Shown: piece after piece, positions 1 to 6,836 of the stretch
How the letters are laid out: each line of letters opens with the position of its first letter
How positions within the stretch are numbered: position 1 is the first letter of the stretch
Origin: an uncultured Terriglobus sp.
Lineage (GTDB): Bacteria; Acidobacteriota; Terriglobia; Terriglobales; Acidobacteriaceae
DNA length: 16,056 nt
Assembly (NCBI GenBank): GCA_937871605.1
Contig: CALMRM010000094.1
Location: 1 to 16,056 of the forward strand
Reading direction: 5' to 3'
Notes under the pieces: generated by a model
Told to the model about the DNA's origin: nothing
What the model saw: the letters and a program-made list of their open reading frames with translations, nothing else
Databases searched by the model: none
Program-made: the position numbers and the translations under genes

Positions 1-834
1 GCCGCCGCGGCTGCCTTGCTTGGGGGTGGACCCTTTCTGCTGGCTGACCCGCTGGGCCTGCCCATCGGCTTTCAGAGCTATGTGGTGCGCAAGTCGATTG
101 CGGCGGATTTTGCAGGGACCATGAAGGGGCTGGCAGCGGCAGGGTACCAGACGGTGGAGCTCTGTTCGCCCTACGGGTATGCCGACTTCAACAGCCTGCA
201 GCAGTACAAACCGGCGGAACTGCGCAGCATGCTCCAAGGCTTTGGCCTGCAATGCATCTCTGCACATTGGGCGCCGAAAGAGCTGTTCGAGAAGGCAGAC
301 GTGAGTATTGCGTATGCCAAAGAGTTCGGCATGACGCAGATGGCAGTGGCCGCGCTGGGGCCGTTCGGCTTCAAGGGCACGCCGACCGCTGACGACGTGA
401 AGCGCGCTGTGGACCCGTTCAATGTCTTCGCAGAAAAGGCCGAGGCTGCAGGTATTGTGCCGCTCTTGCACAATGAAGGCTTCGTCTCGCTCTACATCGA
501 TGGCAAGCCGGTGTACGACATGATGATTGCGCAGCTCAGGCCGAACGTGAAGCTGCAGTTCCAGGTGTCCACCCTGCAGGACGGTTACGACCCGCTGGTC
601 TACCTGCACAAATATTCGGGCCGCTTCCTCTCCATGCACTGCCAGGACTGGGTCAAGGACCCAAGCACGAAGCTGGGCACCCGGCAAGTGGCCCTGGGCA
701 AGGGCGTGGTGGATTACCCAGCCGTCTTCAAGGCAGCGGGCAAGGCAGGCATTAGAAACTACTTTGTCGAACTGGAAGAAGATCCGGCTCTGCTGCCGCC
801 CAGTGTGCAGTATTTGAAGTCTCTGCATGTCTGA
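1..834 (+). CDS. Sugar phosphate isomerase/epimerase-like TIM barrel, exported, 5' end missing
   Basis: The reading frame is open from base 1, so the true start lies upstream of the window; a TTG at 16 is probably only an internal leucine. The first visible residues are an Ala/Leu/Gly stretch followed by LADPLGLPIGFQ, which looks like the end of a (possibly Tat) signal peptide. The rest fits an AP-endonuclease-2/xylose isomerase-like TIM barrel: AGYQTVEL, ISAHW, LHNEGF, DGKPVYD, the KYSGRFLSMHCQDW strand and a closing NYFVELEEDP. The expected substrate class is a sugar or polyol, but none can be named. Two positions that carry metal ligands in ordinary members appear changed: the Glu of the HNHDFE-like segment is Val, and the Asp of the MDIYW-like strand is Gln (FQVST, bases 559-573). 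A metal-independent or altered function is therefore possible. It is followed directly by a cupin gene that overlaps it by 8 bases. Confidence 0.85.
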   Translation, partial: AAAAALLGGGPFLLADPLGLPIGFQSYVVRKSIAADFAGTMKGLAAAGYQTVELCSPYGYADFNSLQQYKPAELRSMLQGFGLQCISAHWAPKELFEKADVSIAYAKEFGMTQMAVAALGPFGFKGTPTADDVKRAVDPFNVFAEKAEAAGIVPLLHNEGFVSLYIDGKPVYDMMIAQLRPNVKLQFQVSTLQDGYDPLVYLHKYSGRFLSMHCQDWVKDPSTKLGTRQVALGKGVVDYPAVFKAAGKAGIRNYFVELEEDPALLPPSVQYLKSLHV

Positions 835-1267
835 CGACAGCGGCAGGTCTAAACCGGAGAGCAGCGGCGGCACTCACTTCTTTGACATCGCCGCACTCGC
901 GGCCACGCTGCCCGACACATCAGACACCATGCTGCGTGACCTGCGCCTGGTGGATCAAGAGGCGGCCAGTTGCCGCATTTTTCGCGTGTACCGGCCTGCA
1001 CCACTGCACTTCCACCGCAGCTGCGATGAGTACCTGTACGTGCTGCAGGGCCGCGCCGTGATGACGGTGGAGGGCATGACGCGCACCGTGGGACCGGGCG
1101 ACCTGGTTCACTTCCAGCGGGAGGCGGTCCATGGCACGCCAGAGGTGCTGGAGCATCCCTTTGTGGTGCTGGCCCTCGACACGCCGCGCCGGCCACCGGA
1201 TGATGTGCACTTTGTCCATGCCGGCGACGGCACAGCAGAAACCTTCATCCAAACGGGAATTGCCTAG
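827..1267 (+). CDS. Small single-domain cupin protein
   Basis: This 146-residue protein has both conserved cupin motifs. Motif 1 is HFHRSCDEYLYVLQG, giving candidate metal ligands His61, His63 and Glu68. Motif 2 is GPGDLVHFQREAVHG, giving His102. The fold is a double-stranded beta-barrel that usually binds one divalent metal. There is no signal peptide, so it is probably cytoplasmic, although the gene before it codes for an exported protein. The ATG at 827 overlaps the upstream gene by 8 bases, which suggests one transcript and translational coupling. Residues 1-15 (Ser/Gly/Lys-rich) look disordered. The cupin may act on a sugar-related compound handled by the neighbouring isomerase-like protein, or it may be a ligand-binding or mannose-6-phosphate-isomerase-like cupin. 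The sequence alone does not give the substrate. Confidence 0.85.
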   Translation: MSDDSGRSKPESSGGTHFFDIAALAATLPDTSDTMLRDLRLVDQEAASCRIFRVYRPAPLHFHRSCDEYLYVLQGRAVMTVEGMTRTVGPGDLVHFQREAVHGTPEVLEHPFVVLALDTPRRPPDDVHFVHAGDGTAETFIQTGIA

Positions 1268-1319
1268 TCGCCGGGAACAATGCCCGTAATCCTGCGTATA
1301 GACACTTGAGGAGTCTGCC

Positions 1320-2165
1320 ATGCGTCTTGCCGTTGTCACTGTTGCTGCCGCCTTCACCGTTTCCACGGTCGCCTTTGCTCAGTCCAACTGGGACAAGACC
1401 TACGCCGTTAAGAACCGCCCCAATGTGCAAGTGGAGGTCGACGACGTTCCCGTACAGGTACACAGCTGTGGAGGCTGCCGCAGCGTGCACATCCACGTGG
1501 ACCCGCATGGGCAGGACCTTTCGCGCTGGCACATCACAGACATCCAGGGCGGGGACGGCATCCGCTTCGAAATGCGGCACCTGCAGGACCATTCCTTCTT
1601 TGGCATCGGCTGGCACGGGCAGTCGCCCGAGGTATACGTGGAAACGCCTAGTGAGGCGGACGCGGCTGTCCACTCTTCCAACGGCGCCCTGATGGTAACC
1701 GGGGTGCATGGAACACTGGACCTGAAGACGTCCAATGGGGCGATCGCGTCGGATCAAACGGCGGGACCCCTGCGTGTGAACACCAGCAATGGTGCGGTGC
1801 GGGTGCACGGTGCAGACGGCACACTGACGGCCAGCACGTCGAATGGTTCCATGGACCTGCAGGGCCGGTTTACTCAGGTTGATGCGCAGACCAGTGAGGG
1901 CAGCGTCGCCATGCAGTTGTTACCTGGCTCCACTCTGCAAAGCAGCTCACGCGTCACTGCAAGTGACGGCTCCATCACGCTGAGTGTGCCGCGCGACCTC
2001 CATGCGGACGTGCAGGCCAGCACCAGCAACGGCCGCATCGCCAACAATCTGGATCTGCAAAGCTCTACCAAGAGTGACGACAATCTGCGCGGTCTATTAA
2101 ACGGCGGCGGCCCCAGCTTGCGCGTACATACCAGCAACGGCAGCATCGCGCTGAACTCTCGCTAG
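1320..2165 (+). CDS. Secreted DUF4097-family beta-strand repeat protein
   Basis: The protein has 281 residues. A TTGAGGAG Shine-Dalgarno at 1306-1313 lies 6 bases before the ATG. Residues 1-20 form a signal peptide ending VAFA, with cleavage likely before Gln21, so it should be periplasmic or cell-surface. The C-terminal half is a degenerate repeat of T-S-N-G-(A/S)-(hydrophobic) turns at residues 119, 137, 155, 173 and 191, exactly 18 residues apart, then less regularly at 214, 235 and 271. This is the pattern of DUF4097 (putative adhesin), which forms a right-handed beta-helix-like stack. The N-terminal region has a CGGC pair (Cys50, Cys53) in a His-rich stretch (His48, 57, 59, 63), which could form a disulphide or bind metal. 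No function is known for the family beyond likely envelope stress or surface roles. Its stop shares the tetramer CTAG (2162-2165) with the stop of convergent pyrC. Confidence 0.85.
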   Translation: MRLAVVTVAAAFTVSTVAFAQSNWDKTYAVKNRPNVQVEVDDVPVQVHSCGGCRSVHIHVDPHGQDLSRWHITDIQGGDGIRFEMRHLQDHSFFGIGWHGQSPEVYVETPSEADAAVHSSNGALMVTGVHGTLDLKTSNGAIASDQTAGPLRVNTSNGAVRVHGADGTLTASTSNGSMDLQGRFTQVDAQTSEGSVAMQLLPGSTLQSSSRVTASDGSITLSVPRDLHADVQASTSNGRIANNLDLQSSTKSDDNLRGLLNGGGPSLRVHTSNGSIALNSR

Positions 2166-3529
2166 GAACGCGAGGGTGCTGCAGAGCCCCGCAGCGCGCC
2201 TGTGTAACAGATGTTGCCGGCTGCAAGCGTGTACTGCACACGGGCTAACATAGGCGCACCGTGGATCGGGGTATTGTTGGACTTCGATGCGGTCCTTGCC
2301 ACGTCATAGGTCCAGTAGGTATCGGGATTGAAGATCACCAGGTCTGCAGCTGCACCCGCGGCCAAGCGACCAGTGTCATATCCGAGTTCACGTAGGCGCA
2401 GCAGCGCAGCCGGAGCCGACGTGAACAGCGCCAGCACGCGCGACAGGCTCATGCCATGCTCGCCATGCAGGATGCGGAGCGAAGCGCCCAAGGCAGTTTC
2501 CAGGCCGGTGATGCCGTTCGGCGCACGCTCGAACTCCACGTTCTTTTCGTACGCAGCGTGCGGTGCATGGTCCGTGGCAATCACGTCTACGGTGCCGTCC
2601 AGCACGGCCGTGATGCATGCCTCCCGATCTTCTGCAGAGCGCAGCGGCGGATTCATCTTGAAGTGGGTGTCGTAGCGCCGTGAGCCCTGTGCCGGGTCTC
2701 CGGCAATGGCTTCGTCGGTATAGGCGAGGTGGTGCGGCGATACCTCACACGTGACGTGCAGGCCGCGTGCCTTGGCCGCGCGAATCGCGTGGAGCGCCCG
2801 TGCCGTGGATACATGCTGCACGTGAAGGTGTGGGCACAGGTGCTCTTCGCGCTCGATCTCCGCCAGCAGCCGAAGGTCGCGCTCCACGATGCTGGATTCG
2901 GCCTCCACGGGCATGCCGCGCAGGCCCAGCCGAAAGGCTACGGGGCCGAAGTTCATGCTTGCGCCCACGGTCATGCGGGTGTCTTCGGCATGCTGCGAGA
3001 TGGGCAGTCCCACGCGCGCTGCGGAGGCCAGAGCCCGCCGCATGACAGCGTCCTCCAAGACGGGCTTGCCGTCGTCGGTAAAGCCCACCGCGCCCGCTGC
3101 TCCCAGCGCGGCATAATCGGTCAACTCGACGCCCATGCTGCCCACGGTGGCGGCGGGCATCGCCAGCACGCGCACTGCGGGGTCGCGCTCCGGCGATTGC
3201 ACAAAGCGCAGCCATTCGACGCTGTCTGTGACGGGCGTGGTGTTCGGCATGGCGACGACAGTCGTAACGCCGCCCGCCGCTGCGGCGCGGGTGCCCGTGG
3301 CGATGGTTTCCTTGTGCGTCTGCCCCGGTTCGCGCAGATGCACATGCATGTCGATGAGACCCGGTGCGACGACGAGGCCAGTGCAATCAAGAAGATCATC
3401 CGCACTCATACTGGACCCTGCAGGCAGCAGTTCGCGAACGGTGCCATCTGCCACCAGCACATCCCGCAGTGCGTCCAGCCCGCTGGATGGATCGATGACG
3501 CGGCCGTTCTGAAGAAGCAGTGAACTCAT
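2162..3529 (-). CDS. pyrC: Dihydroorotase, class I
   Basis: Dihydroorotase cyclises carbamoyl-aspartate to dihydroorotate, the third step of de novo pyrimidine synthesis, in the cytoplasm. With the ATG at 3529 the protein has 455 residues, normal for class I enzymes. The amidohydrolase signatures are present: DMHVHLREPGQ (His62, His64), MPNTTP, GFTDDGKP (Asp152/153, where many class I enzymes bridge the metals with Asp instead of a carboxylated Lys), His180 in QHAED, His239 in QHVST and Asp320 in ATDHAPH. All catalytic positions look intact, so this is an active enzyme and not an inactive partner subunit. The frame stays open to 3613, but those 28 residues are not typical of the family and overlap the neighbouring gene; MSSLLLQNGRVIDP is the usual N-terminus. 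No clear Shine-Dalgarno is seen. A TATAGA hexamer lies 10-16 bases upstream (3540-3545) and could be a -10 element. pyrB lies upstream on the same strand, separated by a plus-strand gene. Confidence 0.95.
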   Translation of the reverse strand: MSSLLLQNGRVIDPSSGLDALRDVLVADGTVRELLPAGSSMSADDLLDCTGLVVAPGLIDMHVHLREPGQTHKETIATGTRAAAAGGVTTVVAMPNTTPVTDSVEWLRFVQSPERDPAVRVLAMPAATVGSMGVELTDYAALGAAGAVGFTDDGKPVLEDAVMRRALASAARVGLPISQHAEDTRMTVGASMNFGPVAFRLGLRGMPVEAESSIVERDLRLLAEIEREEHLCPHLHVQHVSTARALHAIRAAKARGLHVTCEVSPHHLAYTDEAIAGDPAQGSRRYDTHFKMNPPLRSAEDREACITAVLDGTVDVIATDHAPHAAYEKNVEFERAPNGITGLETALGASLRILHGEHGMSLSRVLALFTSAPAALLRLRELGYDTGRLAAGAAADLVIFNPDTYWTYDVARTASKSNNTPIHGAPMLARVQYTLAAGNICYTGALRGSAAPSRS

Positions 3530-3578
3530 CACTACTGACTCTATATGCCGGTAGGCTGGTTCAGGGCGGTGCGACGCG

Positions 3579-3884
3579 GTGACAGAGACCTCAAACGCGA
3601 TTGCAATTGCCATCCAGAACAGGCAGTCTGTGAGCGCGCTCTACGGTGGCTTTGTGCGTGAGCTGTGTCCGCATGCGCTCGGTTGGAAAGATGGGCGAGA
3701 GCAGTGCCTGTTTTTCCAGTTCGCGGGCAGCAGCAGGTCCGGCTTGCCTAAGGGTGGCATGTGGCGCTGCCTGCCTTTGGCAAAACTAGAGGTGCTACGG
3801 GTATACACGGGACCGTGGCACAGCAGCCCGGACTACTGGAACAGAGTTACCTGTATTGACAGGGTTACGGCGCGGATACCCTAA
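3579..3884 (+). CDS. Small WYL-like single-domain protein
   Basis: This 101-residue frame starts at GTG 3579, the first start after an in-frame TAG at 3552. Its pattern matches small stand-alone WYL-like proteins I recognise: an AIQNRQSV helix and strand, LYGGFVRELCPHALGW (usually Y-x-G-x-x-R-x-x-EPH-x-x-G), DGREQCLFFQFAGSSRSG, then a W-R-x-x-x-L-x-K-L-E-V-L strand pair and a C-terminal SPDYWNRV segment. WYL is an Sm-like beta-barrel that in larger proteins senses ligands or nucleic acid; no DNA-binding domain is present here, so the role is unknown. It is divergent from pyrC (49 bases apart) and convergent with pyrB, sharing the stop tetramer CTAA at 3881-3884. Without this gene the pyrB-pyrC gap would be an unusually long 351 bases, which supports it being real. 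The family assignment comes from pattern memory and is moderately sure. Confidence 0.6.
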   Translation: MTETSNAIAIAIQNRQSVSALYGGFVRELCPHALGWKDGREQCLFFQFAGSSRSGLPKGGMWRCLPLAKLEVLRVYTGPWHSSPDYWNRVTCIDRVTARIP

Positions 3885-4846
3885 CTGGACGCGAGCGCAC
3901 GTTGCAGGAGCGCCATGCGGATAGCCAGCCCGTGCCGCACCTGTTGTTCAATGGCGGAGTGCGGGCCGTCCGCGACAGCGGAATCGATCTCCAGCCCGCG
4001 CACCATGGGTCCTGGGTGCATCACCAGCGCCCGTGGAGCGCAGCGCGACAGACGCTCTGCCGAAAGCTGGTAGCGCTCGATGTAGTCAGCCGTATCAAGG
4101 TGGAGCCCCTGCAGCCGCTCGCGCTGAATGCGCAGCATCATGGCTACGTCCGCCTGACGCAGCGCCTGCTCGAAGTCGCGCTCGATCTCCACGCCTGGCG
4201 CGATGCTGAGTGCCTCTCTCGGGCACAACTCAGGCGGGCCGCACAGGATGACGCGTGCACCCAAGCGCGGCAGTAGCAGAGCGTTCGACCGTGCCACCCG
4301 CGAGTGCCGTATGTCTCCGGTGATGACGATTGTCTTGCCTTGCAGCGTGGTCTCGCGGATGGTTTGCGGCAGACCGAGCCGGTCGAGCATCGTGCGCAGG
4401 TCCAGTAGCGCCTGCGAGGGATGCTCGTGCATGCCGTCGCCCGCGTTCAGCACGGGCAGACCGGTGACGCGGGCCAGCAGCTCCGGCGCACCGCTGTAGT
4501 TCGAGCGCAGGATGATGCACTCCGCGCCTAGCGCACGCAGCGTCAGGCCGGTGTCATGCAAGCTTTCACCTTTTTCGATGGACGAACTTTTGTCGCTGAC
4601 CAGCGTGGTGGTGGCACCCAGCAGTTTGGCTGCAAGTTCAAAACTGGTGCGGGTACGTGTGCTGCTCTCATAGAACAGCAGAGCTACGATGCGCCCGGCG
4701 AGCCGCTGCACTCGCGCACTGTGCGGCTCGGCCTCTAAGTCCTTGGCTATCGCCAGCAGTGCTGTGATCTGGTCCAAGCTGAGGTCGTCGATGGAAAGCA
4801 GAGAGCCGGTATGGTTGGTCACCGGATTGGGGGCCGCGGTCCACAT
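3881..4846 (-). CDS. pyrB: Aspartate carbamoyltransferase catalytic chain
   Basis: The enzyme joins carbamoyl phosphate to aspartate, the committed step of pyrimidine synthesis. The protein is 321 residues, the usual catalytic-chain length. The carbamoyl-phosphate-binding motif FYESSTRTRTSFE is at residues 58-70. The mobile catalytic-Lys loop SSSIEKGES is at 87-95, HPSQALLDL at 142-150, GDIRHSRVARSN at 177-188, MMLRIQRER at 236-244 and HPGP at 277-280. All are intact. No regulatory chain (pyrI) is present in the window, so this is probably a class that works as a trimer or associates with dihydroorotase, whose gene follows. The start is uncertain within about 10 residues: ATG 4846 has only a poor Shine-Dalgarno, and an in-frame GTG lies just downstream. 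A near-perfect palindrome at 4892-4905 in its leader could be an operator. No pyrR or carAB is seen. Confidence 0.95.
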   Translation of the reverse strand: MWTAAPNPVTNHTGSLLSIDDLSLDQITALLAIAKDLEAEPHSARVQRLAGRIVALLFYESSTRTRTSFELAAKLLGATTTLVSDKSSSIEKGESLHDTGLTLRALGAECIILRSNYSGAPELLARVTGLPVLNAGDGMHEHPSQALLDLRTMLDRLGLPQTIRETTLQGKTIVITGDIRHSRVARSNALLLPRLGARVILCGPPELCPREALSIAPGVEIERDFEQALRQADVAMMLRIQRERLQGLHLDTADYIERYQLSAERLSRCAPRALVMHPGPMVRGLEIDSAVADGPHSAIEQQVRHGLAIRMALLQRALASS

Positions 4847-4891
4847 GGCTCAGGCGATGGTAGCAGGCGTGATGTTGGCTCGTCGGGCTTC

Positions 4892-4905
4892 ACCATATTT
4901 ATGGT
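4892..4905. promoter_or_regulatory. Palindrome upstream of pyrB, candidate operator
   Basis: ACCATA-TT-TATGGT is an inverted repeat of two 6-base arms around TT, centred about 50 bases before the pyrB ATG. It lies in the 205-base gap between divergent pyrB and the porin gene. Its position fits an operator or core-promoter element acting on pyrB. No matching regulator is encoded next to it, and a 14-base AT-rich palindrome can arise by chance. I saw nothing else definite in this gap. Confidence 0.3.
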
Positions 4906-5051
4906 CTTCTACCGGAACTCCTCATGCGTTTGACTAATTCTCGCAACTGCTGGAGTTCACAGCAAGTACCAAGCAGGAGGGCTCATCAAGCAGCAGTCTT
5001 TTTCGCACAAATCAACACACCTTCCTTATGCGGAAGACGATGTACTAGTTG

Positions 5052-6734
5052 ATGGCTGTAGAACATCGCGGCCGGAATTGGAAGAAACACGTGAAAAGGA
5101 AGCCATCATCGCACAGGCAGCATCTTGGCACGGTAGGTGTTGCCGCCCTAACGCTTACGTTCGGTGCTCAAAGCTTTGCTCAGACAAGCGCAAACCCTGG
5201 AACTGCAGCACAGATACAGACCCTACAGCAGAAGATTGACGCTTTGCAGAAGGAACTCGACCTGATTCGGAACGGGGAAAATCAGAGTCTTGTTCCTGGC
5301 ACAAGGTCTTCAGCGGCAGCAACGCCTGCGACGTCTACAGACACGGCGCCCGCTCCACCCACTGGGTCGACTCCAGCCGTGAGCACATCAGCCAAGGCGA
5401 GTGCGCCGCAGCAGAGCCAGCCCGATACTGCATCGGTCGCAGATCAGGCTGCTTTCGATCCGAACGACCCGCATTCCGAGCCGTTCGCATTCGCAGACTT
5501 CTCCTGGCTAAATGGGAATGCACGTACGAAAGACACTCCATATGCTACGAAATTCTTCACCCCTGAAATTCGTTCGGATGTGAACTACACCTATGACTTC
5601 CGTCACCCGCAAGACGATACGATCTCCGGTTCCAGCGAGATCTTTCGCGCGAATGAGGTGCAGGTCACCCAACTGGGCGTAGGCGGTGACTTTCATTATG
5701 ACAACGTTCGCGCACGAGTGATGACGCAGTTCGGTTTGTACTCACAAACAACACCGCGCAATGATGCGAGCCCTGCGCGCGGTCAATGGGATCTGGCAGA
5801 CGCGTATCGCTACCTCTCTGAGGCATACGGCGGCTACCATCTGAACGTGCAGCACGGTATCAACATTGATGCTGGCATCTTCATGTCTTATGTCGGCCTG
5901 TTCTCCTATTACCAGTTCGATAACTGGGCGTACCAACCGTCATACGTCTCTTCTAATACGCCGTGGTTCTTCAACGGCGTGCGCGTTCAGTGGTACCCCA
6001 CAGCGAAGCTGAAGATTGAACCTTGGTTTATCAACGGGTGGCAGTCCTACGGACGCTTTAACAACCGGCCTGGCTTTGGCGGTCAGGTGCTTTATCGCCC
6101 AAATGGACGCTGGTCGATCTTGGGTAATCAGTATGCCTTTGGTCGCGATGCTCTCGGCGTGACAAACCGTACGCGTTACCACACAGACGACAGCGTAGAG
6201 TACAAATACTACGACTCGCAGACTGCACGGATTAGTAAAGCCGCCCTGACCCTCACCGGCGACATGGGGTGCGAAACGGGTGGTGGCGTAAGCTGCTTCG
6301 GGAATGGCAAAAACGGACCGAAACAGAGCTTCCTCGGCTTTATGTTGTACAACCGACTCTGGTTTGACCGTGATCGTTACGCCCTCACGGTCGGTGGTGG
6401 CCGCATTAACAATCCGGGCCGTTACCTTGTATTGCTGCCGCCGATCAATGGCGCAACGGCCGCTTCGGGCACGCCCTACTTCACGGAAAATCCCGGAGAT
6501 CAGTACAAGGCGTGGGATGCTTCTGTCACGGCTGACTACATGCCGAGTCAGTACTTCACCTATCGCTTGGAGTACAACCACAGGGATGCAAACGTGCCTT
6601 ACTTCAGTGGTCCTGGAGGTGTGACGCCCCCGGGCGGAAACACCGGAACTCCTGGATCGGTTGTGGCCGGATGGTCACCGGATCTTCGCAAGAGCGAAAA
6701 TCGTATGACCGCAGCCTTCTTGGTGAAGTTCTAG
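5052..6734 (+). CDS. BBP2-type outer-membrane beta-barrel porin with N-terminal coiled coil
   Basis: From ATG 5052 the protein has 560 residues. A signal peptide ends SFAQ near residue 44. A short coiled coil follows (AAQIQTLQQKIDALQKEL, about 52-69), then a Pro/Thr/Ser/Ala-rich linker to about residue 135, and then a barrel of alternating aromatic strands. The barrel has family-like text such as NAYQPS-type loops, FNGVRVQWYPTAKLKIEPWFINGWQ, and a C-terminal Phe (TAAFLVKF) as expected for Bam-dependent insertion. This matches putative beta-barrel porin-2 (OmpL-like) proteins. The role is probably diffusion of small solutes across the outer membrane; the substrate is unknown. An in-frame GTG at 5091 preceded by GGAAGA at 5080-5085 gives a shorter, more typical signal peptide and may be the true start. 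The gene faces the KdpDE-like pair tail to tail, and related porins in this phylum are, as far as I recall, often found near Kdp genes, so an ion-related role is an inference. Confidence 0.85.
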   Translation: MAVEHRGRNWKKHVKRKPSSHRQHLGTVGVAALTLTFGAQSFAQTSANPGTAAQIQTLQQKIDALQKELDLIRNGENQSLVPGTRSSAAATPATSTDTAPAPPTGSTPAVSTSAKASAPQQSQPDTASVADQAAFDPNDPHSEPFAFADFSWLNGNARTKDTPYATKFFTPEIRSDVNYTYDFRHPQDDTISGSSEIFRANEVQVTQLGVGGDFHYDNVRARVMTQFGLYSQTTPRNDASPARGQWDLADAYRYLSEAYGGYHLNVQHGINIDAGIFMSYVGLFSYYQFDNWAYQPSYVSSNTPWFFNGVRVQWYPTAKLKIEPWFINGWQSYGRFNNRPGFGGQVLYRPNGRWSILGNQYAFGRDALGVTNRTRYHTDDSVEYKYYDSQTARISKAALTLTGDMGCETGGGVSCFGNGKNGPKQSFLGFMLYNRLWFDRDRYALTVGGGRINNPGRYLVLLPPINGATAASGTPYFTENPGDQYKAWDASVTADYMPSQYFTYRLEYNHRDANVPYFSGPGGVTPPGGNTGTPGSVVAGWSPDLRKSENRMTAAFLVKF

Positions 6735-6753
6735 AGCTAATCGTTCACGGTCG

Positions 6754-6784
6754 AAAGGGTGAGGTTCTTCTAGCCTCACCCTTT
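6754..6784. terminator. Strong hairpin terminator between porin and response regulator
   Basis: AAAGGGTGAGG (6754-6764) and CCTCACCCTTT (6774-6784) form an 11-base perfect stem with a 9-base loop, 20 bases after the porin stop. It lies between convergent genes. The stem begins with AAA and ends with TTT, so each direction gives a short T run, and it could stop transcription both from the porin and from the regulator gene. Confidence 0.8.
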
Positions 6785-6836
6785 CCTTGTGTGCCGCATC
6801 CACATGCGGCAGCTCTGGGCAAGAACGCTGACGCCC

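Noticed and set aside
1245..1808. 187-residue minus-strand open frame opposite the DUF4097 gene
   Set aside because: It overlaps the signal peptide and repeats of a well-supported gene and has no recognisable domain.
2729..3523. Long 264-residue plus-strand open frame opposite pyrC
   Set aside because: It lies fully antisense to a clear dihydroorotase, is rich in His, Gly, Arg and Cys with no family pattern, and is explained by GC-rich codon use of pyrC.
3530..3613. Upstream extension of pyrC by 28 residues
   Set aside because: The family N-terminus begins at ATG 3529 and the extension overlaps the WYL-like gene.
4847..5051. Sigma-70 promoter for the porin built on TTGACT at 4930-4935
   Set aside because: No acceptable -10 box occurs at 16-18 bases from it.
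5940..6581. 213-residue minus-strand open frame opposite the porin
   Set aside because: It is antisense to clear barrel sequence and has no start signal or family-like motif.
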